From: Caldichromatium japonicum
GTDB lineage: Bacteria; Pseudomonadota; Gammaproteobacteria; Chromatiales; Chromatiaceae
Length of the DNA: 64,000 bases
NCBI RefSeq assembly: GCF_011290485.1
Contig: NZ_CP048029.1
Span: 744,001-808,000 of the forward strand
Direction of reading: 5' to 3'
Below are positions 1-10,065 of this stretch, one piece after another. How positions within the stretch are numbered: position 1 is the stretch's first letter; each line of letters starts with the position of its first letter. The notes under the pieces were generated by a model, which was not told the origin of the DNA, did no database searches, and saw nothing but the letters and a program-made list of their open reading frames with translations. The position numbers and the translations under genes are program-made.

Positions 1-134
1 ATTGTCAGCAGCAAAAAGGCGCTGACCCACGCGATCGCGGGCGTAGGCACGATCCCAGCCAGATAGATGGCGACGATGGCAAAGCCAGCGGCAGCAAGAT
101 CGGTCATAGAGAGGGCGCGTGAGAGTAAAGGCAT
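1..134 (-). CDS. Membrane protein, N-terminal part only
   Basis: The first 44 or so codons of a minus-strand gene that runs off the left edge of the window. The reading starts MPLLSRALSMTDLAAAG and then becomes strongly hydrophobic (FAIVAIYLAGIVP, then IAWVSAFLLL), consistent with two membrane segments. An AGGAG Shine-Dalgarno sequence sits 6 nt before the ATG, which supports both the gene and the start. The family cannot be recognised from this fragment. It is divergent from the protease gene that starts at 277. Confidence 0.6.
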   Translation of the reverse strand, partial: MPLLSRALSMTDLAAAGFAIVAIYLAGIVPTPAIAWVSAFLLLT

Positions 135-276
135 CTTGACTCCTGAAACACTTCATCTAAGGTGACCTCCAATGTTAGCCGAGTTCAGAGAGATCTAATA
201 TGCAGCGTTTTAGATGGGGTGTGCCCCCGCGCCCGGGACCTATCAGTGCAGCTTGGCAGATGCCGGGGGATGGATC

Positions 277-1017
277 ATGCCAACCGTCTTAGCCCTTTTC
301 CCCCTGTTGTTTGTTGGGCTGACCGGTCTTGCCTTGGCTCAGCCAACAACCTCGGTGCCCCGAATCGAGGTCGCGGCTGAGCTCAAACGCCTGAGTGCCG
401 AGTTCGGCTTTGCGATGCGCGGGGTCGAGCGGACCGAAGGTATGACAGCGCGCGCCGGCGATGGGCCCCTCGCCGACCGCCTGCGCCTACTGCTGGAGGA
501 CTGCGATCATGTGATCGTGCAGCGCCCGGACGGCGGGATCGAGCGGGTCATCATCCTGGGCGAGAAGGGGGTCTATGTCCCACCACCAGCCACCAGCAAC
601 GGGTCCAAGCCGGCAAGCAGCGATATCATCGTCCTTGTCACCCAGCGTCAAGGCAGCTCGCATCTGGTCACCCTCGGGCTCGAGGGACTGGGCAGCAGCC
701 CACCGATCCAAGAGACCATGCTCCTTGACACCGGCGCCGAGCGGGTGGTGCTGCCGGCCTCCTTGATCTCGGGTCTTGGGCTGACGCCTGAAACCCTGAC
801 CGCCCAGACGGTCCAGACCGCCAATGGGCTGGTCGACGCCCTGATCGGGCGCATCCCCGCCGTTTGGGTCGGTCCCAAGCGGGTCGAGGACGTCGAGGTC
901 GCCTTCATCGATGACCAGCGCCTCGGTGGGACGGCGCTCGCCGGCATGAGCCTGCTCGGGCGTTTTCAGATGACCATCGACGACGCCAAGAACCAGCTGA
1001 CCTTGGTCCCGAGATGA
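277..1017 (+). CDS. Exported retropepsin-like aspartic protease
   Basis: A 246-residue protein with an N-terminal signal peptide (MPTVLALFPLLFVGLTGLA, cleavage near LAQ) and a C-terminal retropepsin-like domain. The catalytic motif LLDTGAERVVLP (hydrophobic-hydrophobic-D-T-G-A) is at about residues 148-159, and a hydrophobic flap-like stretch follows. This matches clan AA single-domain proteases of the TIGR02281 type, which would act as dimers in the periplasm. The start at 277 is chosen over the upstream in-frame ATG at 214 because the signal peptide begins there and a GGGGA ribosome site lies 6-7 nt before it. Residues about 25-130 before the catalytic motif match nothing I recognise. The stop lies 2 bp from the convergent rimK stop. 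RimK in other proteobacteria is often paired with a retropepsin-fold protein (ATP-dependent zinc protease family), but this protein has a classical DTG site and a signal peptide, so a functional link is only a suggestion. Confidence 0.8.
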   Translation: MPTVLALFPLLFVGLTGLALAQPTTSVPRIEVAAELKRLSAEFGFAMRGVERTEGMTARAGDGPLADRLRLLLEDCDHVIVQRPDGGIERVIILGEKGVYVPPPATSNGSKPASSDIIVLVTQRQGSSHLVTLGLEGLGSSPPIQETMLLDTGAERVVLPASLISGLGLTPETLTAQTVQTANGLVDALIGRIPAVWVGPKRVEDVEVAFIDDQRLGGTALAGMSLLGRFQMTIDDAKNQLTLVPR

Positions 1018-1018
1018 G

Positions 1019-1924
1019 CTAGCCCTGACCGCGGGTGCGGGTCTTACCCAGGGCTGCGTTCTTTTCGATGAACTCGATCATCATGCCGGCGATGTCCTTG
1101 CCGGTGGTGGTCTCGATCCCCTGCAGGCCCGGCGATGAGTTGACCTCGATGACCACCGGGCCATGATTCGAACGCAGGATATCGACCCCAGCGACATTGA
1201 GCCCAATGATGCGTGCTGCCCGCACCGCCGCCGAGCGTTCCTCGGGGGTGATGCGGATGAACGAAGGGGTCCCGCCGCGGTGGAGATTGGAGCGAAACTC
1301 CCCGGGCTTGGCTTGACGCTTCATGCTGGCGACCACCTTGTCGCCGATGACAAAACAGCGGATATCGGCGCCGTTTGCCTCCTTAATATATTCCTGAACC
1401 AGGATGTTGACCTTCAGCCCCATAAAGGCCTCGATCACGCTCTCGGCGGCCTTGTGGGTCTCAGCGAGCACCACCCCGATCCCCTGGGTGCCCTCTAGGA
1501 GTTTGATCACCAGGGGGGCACCTCCAACCATTTTGATTAAATCCTGGACATCATCGGGGGCATGGGCAAAACCCGTGATCGGTAGTCCAATCCCTTTGCG
1601 CGCCAAGAGTTGAAGCGAGCGTAGCTTGTCGCGGGCACGCGCGATCGCGACCGACTCATTGAGTGGATAGACACCCATCATCTCGAACTGGCGCAACACC
1701 GCTGTCCCGTAAAAGGTCACCGATGCCCCGATCCGCGGGATTACGGCGTCGAATTCGGTCAGGTCCTCGCCCTTGTAATGGATCGATGGGGCATGTGAGG
1801 TGATGTTCATATAGCAGCGCAAGACATCGATCACCCGCGGCTCATGCCCGCGCATGCGCGCGGCCTCAACCAGGCGGCGCGTCGAATAGAGCGAGGGATT
1901 ACGCGAGAGGATGGCGATCTTCAT
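1019..1924 (-). CDS. rimK: Ribosomal protein bS6--L-glutamate ligase RimK
   Basis: A 301-residue ATP-grasp ligase that adds glutamate residues to the C-terminus of ribosomal protein bS6. The N-terminus [21 protein letters not shown] and the ATP-grasp core ([20 protein letters not shown], then VAGVDIL and [14 protein letters not shown]) are typical of RimK, and the length fits the usual 300 residues. It starts 6 nt after the lspA stop on the same strand, so ileS-lspA-rimK probably form one transcription unit. This replaces the fkpB-ispH order common downstream of lspA in other gammaproteobacteria. It converges with the retropepsin-like gene. Confidence 0.93.
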   Translation of the reverse strand: MKIAILSRNPSLYSTRRLVEAARMRGHEPRVIDVLRCYMNITSHAPSIHYKGEDLTEFDAVIPRIGASVTFYGTAVLRQFEMMGVYPLNESVAIARARDKLRSLQLLARKGIGLPITGFAHAPDDVQDLIKMVGGAPLVIKLLEGTQGIGVVLAETHKAAESVIEAFMGLKVNILVQEYIKEANGADIRCFVIGDKVVASMKRQAKPGEFRSNLHRGGTPSFIRITPEERSAAVRAARIIGLNVAGVDILRSNHGPVVIEVNSSPGLQGIETTTGKDIAGMMIEFIEKNAALGKTRTRGQG

Positions 1925-1930
1925 GCCCGC

Positions 1931-2443
1931 CTACTCTTTGCGCCCCTCTCCTTGCGGGAGAGGGGAGGTGGGCAACGCCCGCCAGGTCGCGAGCAACAGC
2001 AGGATCACCCCGATGCTGATCGCACTATCGGCGAGGTTGAAGGCCGGCCAAGGATTGAACAGGGGCAAGGGGATGAAGGGGAGATAGACCTGGATGAAAT
2101 CGATCACCCGCCCCAACCACAGCCGATCGATCAGATTGCCGAGCGCACCGCCGATGATGAGGGCGAGCGCCGCGGCTTGCAGGCGCTCCTCGAGCTGAAG
2201 GCGCAAGAGCCAGAGGGTCAAGAAGACACTCATACCTAGGGCCAGAGCGACAAAGAACCAGCGTTGCCAGCCGGCGGCGCCAGCCAGCATGCCAAAGGCC
2301 GCGCCCTCGTTAAACAGCAGTGTCAGATGGAGATGCGGCGTCAGGGCGATTACTTCGTGCGGCGCAATGGCCATGAGCACCAGCCATTTGCTGGCCTGGT
2401 CAAGGATCAGCACCACCAGCGTCAACCATAACCAGCGTTTCAC
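1931..2443 (-). CDS. lspA: Lipoprotein signal peptidase (signal peptidase II)
   Basis: A 170-residue inner-membrane aspartyl peptidase that removes signal peptides from prolipoproteins. Four hydrophobic helices are visible, with the family motifs FNEGAAFGML, GGALGNLIDRL (first catalytic Asp) and FNLADSAIS (second catalytic Asp). It follows ileS by 18 nt, the standard ileS-lspA arrangement. The last 14 residues (TSPLPQGEG then RKE) are not part of the fold: they are encoded by a palindromic repeat at 1943-1965 that has supplied the C-terminal tail. Confidence 0.95.
   Translation of the reverse strand: MKRWLWLTLVVLILDQASKWLVLMAIAPHEVIALTPHLHLTLLFNEGAAFGMLAGAAGWQRWFFVALALGMSVFLTLWLLRLQLEERLQAAALALIIGGALGNLIDRLWLGRVIDFIQVYLPFIPLPLFNPWPAFNLADSAISIGVILLLLATWRALPTSPLPQGEGRKE
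1943..1965. repeat. PLPQGEG-type palindromic mini-repeat
   Basis: A perfect 9-bp inverted repeat (CCCCTCTCC / GGAGAGGGG) with a 5-nt loop. It lies inside the 3' end of lspA and is translated as SPLPQGEG. A related palindrome occurs at 26049-26070. Short GC-rich palindromes of this kind are scattered through many proteobacterial genomes and often extend genes at their 3' end. Confidence 0.7.
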
Positions 2444-2461
2444 GCCTATCGTCTCCCGCTC

Positions 2462-5290
2462 CTAAACGAACCGCCGCACCTCGCCGGGACCGGCGACATT
2501 CTCGACACAGCGCCCGCACAGCTCGGGATGCTCGGGGTTTTGACCGACATCGGGGCGATGGTGCCAGCAGCGCACGCACTTGGGATGCGCTGAGGCGCTG
2601 ACCCGCACAGCCAGCCCCTCGATCTCGGTCTCTGCGGCATCCGCAGGCCGCGCGGCGAGCGGGTGCAGTCTGACCGCCGAGACGATCAGCAGGAAACGCA
2701 GTTCATTCCCCAGGCGTTGTAGCAGTTCCAACAAGGGCGCGCTGCAATACAGATCCAACTCGGCAGCGAGCGAGGAACCAATCGATCCGGCCCGACGCGC
2801 CTCCTCGAGCGCTGGCCCTAGCGCCGCGCGGGCAGCAATCGCCTGGTCCCAGAAGCCGCGATCCAATGGCTCGTCCGGCGCCAAGCGGAAGAGCCCCCCG
2901 TACCAGGTCTCGGTCAGGATGGTCGCCGAGCGCTTGCCGGGGATCGCTAACCAGATCTCATCCGCGGTGAAGCTCAGGATGGGGGCGAGCCAGCGGCTCA
3001 TGGCCTCGATGAGGTGATACATGGCCGTCTGACAGGAGCGGCGGGGGAGGCTGTTGGGTTGGGTGGTATATTGCCGGTCTTTGATGACATCCAGATAAAG
3101 CCCGCCCAGGTCCACCACGCAAAATTGCTGGATCTTTTGGCAGATCAAATGGAACTGATAGTCGCTGTAGGCGGCGATGACCTCTTCTTGGAGCTGATGG
3201 GCACGATCGACCGCCCAGCGGTCGAAGGCGAGCATCTGTTCGGGCGGCAATAGATCCTTCTCTGGGTCGAATCCTGCGAGATTGGCGAGCAAGAAGCGCG
3301 CGGTATTGCGGATCCGGCGATAGGCATCGGCGATGCGCCTGAGAATCTCATCCGAGACGCTCATCTCGCCGCGATAATCGGTCGCCGCGACCCAGAGCCG
3401 TAAGACATCGGCCCCAAGCGTCTGCATCACTGCCTGGGGGCTGACCACATTGCCCTTGGACTTGGACATCTTCTCGCCCTTGGCATCGACGGTGAAGCCG
3501 TGGGTCAAGACTTCGCGATAGGGCGCTGCCCCCCGCATGGCGACTGCGGTCATGAGCGATGACTGAAACCAGCCGCGATGCTGGTCTGAGCCTTCGAGAT
3601 AGAGATCGGCTGGAACCCGCAGTCCCGCACGCTGTTCGAGCACGCAGGCATGGGTGACCCCAGAATCGAACCAAACATCCAGGGTGTCGTGGACCTTGTC
3701 ATAGAGAACCCCCTCATCCCCCAGCAGATCCACAGGCTCGAGCTCGAACCAGGCGTCGATCCCAGCCTTCTCGACCCGTTTGGCGACGAGCTTGATGAGC
3801 TCCAGGGTACGCGGGTGGAGCTCGCCGGTCTTCTTGTGCATAAACAGGGGGATGGGCACACCCCAAGTGCGCTGGCGCGAGATACACCAGTCGGGACGAT
3901 TGCGCACCATGGCCTCGATGCGGGTCTTGCCCCAGTCGGGCAGCCAGCGGACCTGATTGATCTCGCGTAGCGCCGCCTCGCGCAGCCCCTGTCTGTCCAT
4001 GCTGATGAACCACTGGGGGGTGGCGCGGAAGATGATCGGGGTCTTATGCCGCCAGCAATGCGGATAGCTATGAGTGATCCGGCTTTCGAGGATCAGGTTG
4101 CCGGTCTGTTTGAGGACCTCGACCACATGCTCATTGGCGCGAAACACGTTCTCGCCGCCAAAGAGGGGCGTCCCCGGTAAGAACCGGCCGTCGGGTCCGA
4201 CTGGGTTATCGACCGGTAATCCATAACGCGCTCCGACCAGATAGTCCTCGAGCCCATGACCGGGTGCGGTATGCACAGCGCCAGTGCCGGCATCCAGGGT
4301 GACATGTTCGCCGAGGATGATCGGGACCTGGCGCTCATAGAAGGGGTGATGCAAAAGGACACCCTCAAAGGCGCTGCCGCGCCCATAGCCCACCACGCGA
4401 TAGTCCTGGATCGCCCAGCGATCCATGCAGTCCTTGACCAATCCCTCGGCAAGCAGGAATCGTGCATGTCCCCGCTCACAGACCGCCTCGACCAGGGCAT
4501 AGTCAAGCTCGGGATTCAAGGCCACCGCCTGATTGGCCGGCAGGGTCCAGGGGGTGGTGGTCCAGATTGCGACCGACACCGGTCCCGTACCGCAGCCCGT
4601 CGGTGTGCCATGACAACGGGCCTCGATCGCTGCCGGATCGACCGCGGGAAAACGAACATCGATGGCGATCGATGACTTGTCGGTATATTCGACCTCAGCC
4701 TCGGCCAGGGCCGAGCCGCAGTCGATACACCAGTGCACGGGCTTTTCGCCGCGCTGCAGGTGCCCATTGGCGATGATGCGCCCAAGCGCGCGGATGATCT
4801 CGGCCTCGAAGGCGAAATCCATGGTCAGATAGGGCCGTTCCCAGTCGCCTAGGACCCCAAGTCGCTTGAAATCGGTACGTTGACGATCCACCTGACTCGC
4901 AGCATAGGCGCGACAGGCGGCGCGAAACTCGGCAGGGCTTAAACGCTGGCCGGGCTTGCCGTGCTGTTTTTCTACCTGGAGCTCGATCGGCAGACCGTGG
5001 CAGTCCCAACCGGGAACGAAGGGCGCATCGAACCCATCCAGGGTACGCGACTTGATGATGATGTCCTTTAAGACCTTGTTGACCGCATGACCGATATGGA
5101 TCTCGCCATTGGCATATGGGGGACCGTCATGGAGGATAAAACTTGGGCATCCGGCGCGTGCCTGGCGGATGCGACTATATACATCCAATGCCTCCCAGCG
5201 GCTGAGTATCTCGGGCTCACGCTGGGGAAGGTTGGCCTTCATGGCAAAATCGGTTTGTGGCAGATTGAGTGTGTGTTTGTAATCGGTCAC
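2462..5290 (-). CDS. ileS: Isoleucyl-tRNA synthetase
   Basis: A 942-residue class I aminoacyl-tRNA synthetase that charges tRNA-Ile. The ATP-binding signatures are present: [14 protein letters not shown] (HIGH) near residue 60 and [10 protein letters not shown] (KMSKS) near residue 605. The CP1 editing domain ([16 protein letters not shown]) is present, and a C-terminal zinc ribbon ([15 protein letters not shown], then CGRCVENV) supplies four cysteines. The length is normal for bacterial IleRS. The start codon is GTG, with AGGATG upstream. It is the first gene of the ileS-lspA-rimK group. ribF, which often precedes ileS, is absent: a 298-bp gap separates it from the divergent HD-GYP gene. Confidence 0.97.
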   Translation of the reverse strand: MTDYKHTLNLPQTDFAMKANLPQREPEILSRWEALDVYSRIRQARAGCPSFILHDGPPYANGEIHIGHAVNKVLKDIIIKSRTLDGFDAPFVPGWDCHGLPIELQVEKQHGKPGQRLSPAEFRAACRAYAASQVDRQRTDFKRLGVLGDWERPYLTMDFAFEAEIIRALGRIIANGHLQRGEKPVHWCIDCGSALAEAEVEYTDKSSIAIDVRFPAVDPAAIEARCHGTPTGCGTGPVSVAIWTTTPWTLPANQAVALNPELDYALVEAVCERGHARFLLAEGLVKDCMDRWAIQDYRVVGYGRGSAFEGVLLHHPFYERQVPIILGEHVTLDAGTGAVHTAPGHGLEDYLVGARYGLPVDNPVGPDGRFLPGTPLFGGENVFRANEHVVEVLKQTGNLILESRITHSYPHCWRHKTPIIFRATPQWFISMDRQGLREAALREINQVRWLPDWGKTRIEAMVRNRPDWCISRQRTWGVPIPLFMHKKTGELHPRTLELIKLVAKRVEKAGIDAWFELEPVDLLGDEGVLYDKVHDTLDVWFDSGVTHACVLEQRAGLRVPADLYLEGSDQHRGWFQSSLMTAVAMRGAAPYREVLTHGFTVDAKGEKMSKSKGNVVSPQAVMQTLGADVLRLWVAATDYRGEMSVSDEILRRIADAYRRIRNTARFLLANLAGFDPEKDLLPPEQMLAFDRWAVDRAHQLQEEVIAAYSDYQFHLICQKIQQFCVVDLGGLYLDVIKDRQYTTQPNSLPRRSCQTAMYHLIEAMSRWLAPILSFTADEIWLAIPGKRSATILTETWYGGLFRLAPDEPLDRGFWDQAIAARAALGPALEEARRAGSIGSSLAAELDLYCSAPLLELLQRLGNELRFLLIVSAVRLHPLAARPADAAETEIEGLAVRVSASAHPKCVRCWHHRPDVGQNPEHPELCGRCVENVAGPGEVRRFV

Positions 5291-5588
5291 TGCGCTCGCA
5301 TCCTGAAAGGGAAATCGGGTCGAAAACTCAAGGGTTTCAAGCTACAAGTGTGCCCATTGAGAATCAAGCCGCGCCAAACGGATGTTCTGGGCTTGATGAG
5401 GCAACAAGGCTTGCTCGGGGATGGATGGGTCGCGATACCCAAGGGCCGGCCAGGCGGCGGTTTTGTGATCCTATACTGCCTTCCGCTCGTCGCTGGGCTA
5501 TACAATACCTTGTCTTACCCTGCTCATCGGCAAGGGTATCCTCTCATTCCCTAAGGGAAATATTTGCCCCGGGTCCTCGGCTTCAGCA
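5291..5588. promoter_or_regulatory. Divergent intergenic region between ileS and the HD-GYP gene
   Basis: This 298-bp non-coding stretch must hold the promoters for ileS (leftward) and the HD-GYP gene (rightward). TATACT near 5471 and TATACAAT near 5498 are -10-like, but neither has a convincing -35 partner at normal spacing, so no promoter is called. No T-box, RNA gene or remnant of ribF was recognised. Confidence 0.3.
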
Positions 5589-6863
5589 GTGAACGAACGG
5601 CGATTTGATAAGGATGAGCTGCGCATCGGCATGTTCGTCATGCTCGACCTGCCCTGGTTAAGCCATCCGTTCCTGACAAATAGCTTCAAGATCCGCAACC
5701 AGCATCAGATCAACATCCTACGCCAGCTGGATCTTGAGACGATACGCGTCGACTTGGATCGCAGCGATCCCTTCTGGGCGCAGGACCAGTCCGACTCACC
5801 AGCAGCTGATGCCTTGGCCGATGAGGCCGGAGGACAGGCATTTACCTCTAAGCTCTGGAGCGAAAAGCATACACGCATCCAACAGCTCAAGGAACGCCGC
5901 GCCCGTCTCAATCAGTGCGCCAAGTGCTATCTGCAAAAGGCCAATCTGGCGCGCAGCATCATGTCGCACCTGCGTTCGGCCCCGGCCCAGGCGGCTGAGG
6001 AAGCGGTTGAGCTGGTCGGCGGGATGGTCGATGAGCTGACCGAGGACCCCGAGACCACGGTGCAACTGGTCAATCTCAAGCATCGAGATGAGAACAGCTA
6101 CAATCATGCAGTCAATGTCTCGGCGCTCGCCTTGGTGCTCGGGCGCGAGTTCGATCTGGATCAGGCCCAGTTGCGCCTGCTCGGGATGGGGGCCTTGTTT
6201 CATGACTTGGGGCATCTCAAGATCCCCAGCCAGATCCTGATGAAAAAGGGCCCATTGACCGAGGCCGAGCGCCGGTTTTATCAACAGCACCCGCGCTATG
6301 GCGCCGAGATCGCCCGCCAGATCGGCACCCTACCTGCCGGGGTCATCGAGATCATCGTCAAGCATCATGAACACATGGATGGCAGCGGCTTCCCTGAGGG
6401 CCTATCGGCTAGGGATCTGGGTCTGCTCACCCGCATCCTGACGGTGGTCAACCGGTATGACAATCTGTGCAACGGCTTCGGCAGCGAACGGGATCTGTCG
6501 CCCCATCAGGCGATTTCGCGCATGTATTCCAAAGAGCGCCAATGGTACGATCCCAAGGTCCTAACGACCTTCATTACCCATCTGGGCGTCTATCCACCGG
6601 GAACCGTGGTGCGCTTGAACGATGGGCGGATCGCCGTAGTGACCTCGATCAATACCGAGGATCTGCTCAAACCGAATGTCTTGGTCTATTCCGAGGAGAT
6701 TCCTGCTGAGGAGGCCTTGATCCTCAATCTGATCGAGGAAGAGATTGGTATTCGTGAGAGCTTGAAGATTTCCGAATTGACCCAGGCACAGATCGAATAT
6801 CTCAATCTCTCGGACAAACTCAGTTACTACTTCCAAGGCCAGAGACACGGGCGGGTCCGTTGA
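5589..6863 (+). CDS. HD-GYP domain cyclic-di-GMP phosphodiesterase
   Basis: A 424-residue cytoplasmic protein. Residues about 1-130 form a DUF3391-like N-terminal domain (DELRIGMFVMLDLPWLSHPF). It is followed by an HD-GYP domain with the metal-binding HD in ALFHDLGHLKIP, the HHE of VKHHEHMDGSGFPEGL, and a GLLTRILTVVNRYDNLC segment in place of a canonical GYP-containing helix. The family hydrolyses cyclic di-GMP. The signature HHExxDGxGxP is intact, so activity is likely. The start is a GTG. The next gene's open frame touches this stop, suggesting cotranscription with the methyltransferase-domain gene. No REC domain is present, so the input is probably ligand or protein binding through the N-terminal domain. 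Confidence 0.9.
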   Translation: MNERRFDKDELRIGMFVMLDLPWLSHPFLTNSFKIRNQHQINILRQLDLETIRVDLDRSDPFWAQDQSDSPAADALADEAGGQAFTSKLWSEKHTRIQQLKERRARLNQCAKCYLQKANLARSIMSHLRSAPAQAAEEAVELVGGMVDELTEDPETTVQLVNLKHRDENSYNHAVNVSALALVLGREFDLDQAQLRLLGMGALFHDLGHLKIPSQILMKKGPLTEAERRFYQQHPRYGAEIARQIGTLPAGVIEIIVKHHEHMDGSGFPEGLSARDLGLLTRILTVVNRYDNLCNGFGSERDLSPHQAISRMYSKERQWYDPKVLTTFITHLGVYPPGTVVRLNDGRIAVVTSINTEDLLKPNVLVYSEEIPAEEALILNLIEEEIGIRESLKISELTQAQIEYLNLSDKLSYYFQGQRHGRVR

Positions 6864-6916
6864 TCTACCTCGCCGCTGGATATTCTTCTGGTGAATCAAA
6901 CATTGGATGCGTTTAT

Positions 6917-9022
6917 ATGCTCTATCCATTGCTCGCGTCGGTCTTGGTGTTCGGTCTATCCCTGCAACCTGTCTGGGCCGGTGATGCGCTCGATGTACCC
7001 CTGCCTGGCAAACGTTCGATCGTGCGGGTGGGTGCCATCCCCAATCCAGTGACTGAGACGGCGCGGCAAGATGCCCAGAGGCTTTTCGCTGGCCTCACTG
7101 CCAAAAAACCGGCCTTGGTGGAACAGGCGATCGCTGAGATCGAGGCCCATCGCTCCGATGAGGTTCCGGGCGGTAGCGGCTCGGCCCTGATCTGGTTGGC
7201 GCGCGCCTGGCTGAAGATGAATCAAGTTGGCTGGGAAGCAGCGCGTCCTGCCGCCAAGCTCGAGCGGGCCTATTTCGATTTCTTTCTCGCCGATGATGCC
7301 AAGCATCTCAAGGAATATCTCCAGCGCAAATATCGCGCTGGTGATTATAGCCCGCCCGATCCTGAGTCCCATCTCGATCGCCTGACCTTCCTCGATGACC
7401 TGATCCTGTTCAATAACCCCGACCGTTCGCAATGGGATGCGACTGAACGGGTCATGGCAATCATCGGCGAATTAAAACCTGAGGTCCGGCGGGCCATCGA
7501 TCTAGGGGCCGGTTTTGGCTATTTCTCAACCCGAATCGCCGAGACGCTGGGCACAGGCTCGGTCGTCTATGCAGCAGATACCGAAAAGACTTATGTCGAA
7601 CAGTTGCGCCGGTTTATTCTTGACTATGGGATCGAGGGCATTGAGCCGATCCTGTCCAAGACCAATGACATCGTGGTGCGCGAGCCGACCGATCTGGTCT
7701 TTATCGCCTCACTCTATCATGTGCTCTATGCCTGGAGCCAACCCGGCGAGCGCAATGCCTTCATGAAGACCCTGCATCGCACCCTGCGTCCAGGCGGTTA
7801 TCTGATCATTCTGGACAATCGCGAACAGGAGGGGCGTTCATTGCATAACGCCTATGTGGATCGCGAATTTGTCTTGGCCCAGTTGTATTATTATGGTTTC
7901 GAATTGGTCAGGGATGAGAACCTGTCGCCCTATCGCTATCTCTTGGTCTTGCGCAAGTCCGCTACACCCCAGCCGCCGGTCTATACTGCAGCACCGGATC
8001 AAGACCGCATTCGGGTCGAGAACGCCGATGCGGTCATCCATATCGGCAGCCTGGATTCCTTCGATATCACGCCATCTGGGGTTGCCGCCGGGCGACTGAT
8101 GCTCAAGGCGCTTGCAGGCGATCAGGACGCCGCGCGTCAGGCCATTCGCCTCTATGACAGCATCATCCCCAATGAGAATTTCGGCGGTGAATATACCGCC
8201 TTGCAATGGACCGCCCGTTATCTACTCGCCAATGAGGACGAACGGCGGGAAATGACCCGCGATCCCTTGACGGCTGAGTTCATTGCTTATCTCTCAAAGG
8301 ATCACTATGCTGAGCTCAAGCATTATATCGCCCGCAAATACAAGCTCAAGGATGTGGTGAACATCGCACCCGATGAGGAGGCAGTGGATGAAAAAACCCG
8401 TGAGATCGGGATCGTCCGCCGACAGGCCTTCGAGGATTTCATCCTCTTCAATAATCCCGAACGCGACCGCTGGGAGAACTCGCCCAAGGTCATGGCGCTC
8501 TTACCTATCCAACCCGGCGATCATGTGGTCGATGTCGGTAGCGGTCCGGGCTTTTATACCTTCAAGTTTGCCGAGCGGGTGGGTCGTCAGGGACGGGTCG
8601 AGGCGTTCGACACTAAGGACTCGCACATCGACTTTCTCAACGCCCTGGCGCGTCAATGGGGCCTCGATCAGGTCGTAGGGCGCGTCTCCAAGACCGATGG
8701 TTTCAGCAGCCAGGAACCTGGAAGCGCCGATCTGGTCTTTATGTGTTCGCTGTATCACATCCTGTATGGCGTCTCGTCGCAGGCCGAGCGGGAAGGGATG
8801 ATCAACAGCATCCGGCAGGCGCTCAAGCCCAGTGGGCGTCTGGCGATTGTCGATAACGGGCCAGTGCCCTCAGGTGTCTTGCCCTATCATGGTCCCTATA
8901 TCCGCCGGGAGTTGATCGTCTCCCAGCTCAAGCAGTATGGCTTTGTGCTCGAGTCCAGCGCCCAGATCATTCCCCAGCGCTATCTTTTGATCTTTAGGCC
9001 CTACAGACGTCAAGCGCCTTAA
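6917..9022 (+). CDS. Exported protein with two tandem SAM-methyltransferase domains
   Basis: A 701-residue protein made of two homologous halves. Each half has a helical lead-in (half 2: YLSKDHYAELKHYIARKYKL) and then a class I Rossmann methyltransferase fold. Motif I is AIDLGAGFGYFSTRIAE in half 1 and VVDVGSGPGFYTFKFAE in half 2. A shared segment ADLVFMCSLYHILYG (half 1: TDLVFIASLYHVLYA) and a post-motif region LRPGGYLIILDNRE / LKPSGRLAIVDNG follow. The ATG at 6917 opens a clear signal peptide (MLYPLLASVLVFGLSLQPVWAGD), so the protein is predicted to be periplasmic or secreted, where SAM is not known to be available. An in-frame start at 6860 would bury that signal behind 19 residues. The two domains probably arose by internal duplication. 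Substrate unknown. Confidence 0.75.
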   Translation: MLYPLLASVLVFGLSLQPVWAGDALDVPLPGKRSIVRVGAIPNPVTETARQDAQRLFAGLTAKKPALVEQAIAEIEAHRSDEVPGGSGSALIWLARAWLKMNQVGWEAARPAAKLERAYFDFFLADDAKHLKEYLQRKYRAGDYSPPDPESHLDRLTFLDDLILFNNPDRSQWDATERVMAIIGELKPEVRRAIDLGAGFGYFSTRIAETLGTGSVVYAADTEKTYVEQLRRFILDYGIEGIEPILSKTNDIVVREPTDLVFIASLYHVLYAWSQPGERNAFMKTLHRTLRPGGYLIILDNREQEGRSLHNAYVDREFVLAQLYYYGFELVRDENLSPYRYLLVLRKSATPQPPVYTAAPDQDRIRVENADAVIHIGSLDSFDITPSGVAAGRLMLKALAGDQDAARQAIRLYDSIIPNENFGGEYTALQWTARYLLANEDERREMTRDPLTAEFIAYLSKDHYAELKHYIARKYKLKDVVNIAPDEEAVDEKTREIGIVRRQAFEDFILFNNPERDRWENSPKVMALLPIQPGDHVVDVGSGPGFYTFKFAERVGRQGRVEAFDTKDSHIDFLNALARQWGLDQVVGRVSKTDGFSSQEPGSADLVFMCSLYHILYGVSSQAEREGMINSIRQALKPSGRLAIVDNGPVPSGVLPYHGPYIRRELIVSQLKQYGFVLESSAQIIPQRYLLIFRPYRRQAP

Positions 9023-9042
9023 GCAGACTGGAGGCTAAATCC

Positions 9043-9963
9043 ATGAATGTACAACGCACGGCATTGATCGCCAGCTTTAGCGCCCTGATCCTCTCGCTGG
9101 TCTCGATCGGACTGCAATTGGCCCAGCGCGCCACGCCCGGGGTTCCGGTAGATGGTGGCCAGGTTGAGGCCAAGGGGCCGGTGAGCGCCTCTGAAGCCCC
9201 CAGCGCTATGACCGCTGGCACGCCCAAATCCAGTCCTTCTGACCCGCGGCTCGATGAACAGGCGCGCCGGATCGAGGCCCTGGAGCGTCAGCTCGCCCAG
9301 GTTGCGCGGGCCGTGCATGCATCTGGGCTGGATGCGGCCGCACCCCTGCTCGCCGGTTCACCAGGTAGCGAGTCGCTTTTGACGACCCTCGGCGAGCAAT
9401 ATGCCGCACGGGCGCGGTTTGAGGAGAATCGCCAGCGTCTCACTGAGCGGGCCGCCCAGATGCGCCAGCGCGACCGCAAGACCTATGGCGAGGCCGACTA
9501 TCAGCACCTGACCGAATTGAGCAAAAAGGCGCTTCCGCGCCGTGGTGCCGAGACCGAAGCCGAACGTGCCGAACGCGAAGCGGCGCTCAACAACCTGATC
9601 GCCAACTATCCGGAATCCTGGGCGACCAGCGTGACCCTCGCTGAACAGGCCCTGGACGCGGCGATGAACCGCAATGCCAAGAATGCGGAGATGTATTACC
9701 AGTCGCTCTTGAGCCTCTCGCCCTATGAGGAGATCGTCACCGAGCAGGGGATCGACGCCATCCCAACCCTTCAGACCTATCTGGCGCGGCAATATCTCCA
9801 GGAAGGGCGTACCGAGGATGCTGCTACGCTCATCGAGGCATTGAGCGCCCAGGGTGATCGGCTGATTATCGAGCCCAATGAGATGGGTGAGCCAGTGACC
9901 CGCTCGGTGAGCGAGATCGTTGCCGATCTGCGCCAACGGATGGGCACGCAGACGCAACATTGA
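9043..9963 (+). CDS. Membrane-anchored coiled-coil protein, family not recognised
   Basis: A 306-residue protein 20 bp downstream of the methyltransferase-domain gene. Residues 8-27 (LIASFSALILSLVSIGLQLA) form a single N-terminal membrane anchor. A low-complexity linker follows, then a heptad-like coiled coil (DEQARRIEALERQLAQVARAV). The C-terminal 170 residues are helical and TPR-like (ESWATSVTLAEQALDAA, then ARQYLQEGRTEDAATLIEAL). An AGACTGGAGG-type ribosome site precedes the ATG. The likely topology is N-in with the bulk in the periplasm, so it could meet the exported methyltransferase-domain protein there. That is inference from adjacency and topology. No enzymatic motif seen. Confidence 0.75.
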   Translation: MNVQRTALIASFSALILSLVSIGLQLAQRATPGVPVDGGQVEAKGPVSASEAPSAMTAGTPKSSPSDPRLDEQARRIEALERQLAQVARAVHASGLDAAAPLLAGSPGSESLLTTLGEQYAARARFEENRQRLTERAAQMRQRDRKTYGEADYQHLTELSKKALPRRGAETEAERAEREAALNNLIANYPESWATSVTLAEQALDAAMNRNAKNAEMYYQSLLSLSPYEEIVTEQGIDAIPTLQTYLARQYLQEGRTEDAATLIEALSAQGDRLIIEPNEMGEPVTRSVSEIVADLRQRMGTQTQH

Positions 9964-10065
9964 CGCTTGCAAACCTGGTTGATCGCGCAGCGTTTGCGAG
10001 AGAAACGCCATAAACCTTGGGAGATTGCCCGTGCGCCTTTGGTCTAAAGTCAAACGAGGGCATGG

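Noticed and set aside
5460..5510. TATACT and TATACAAT boxes as promoters
   Set aside because: No -35 element with acceptable spacing; too weak to call.
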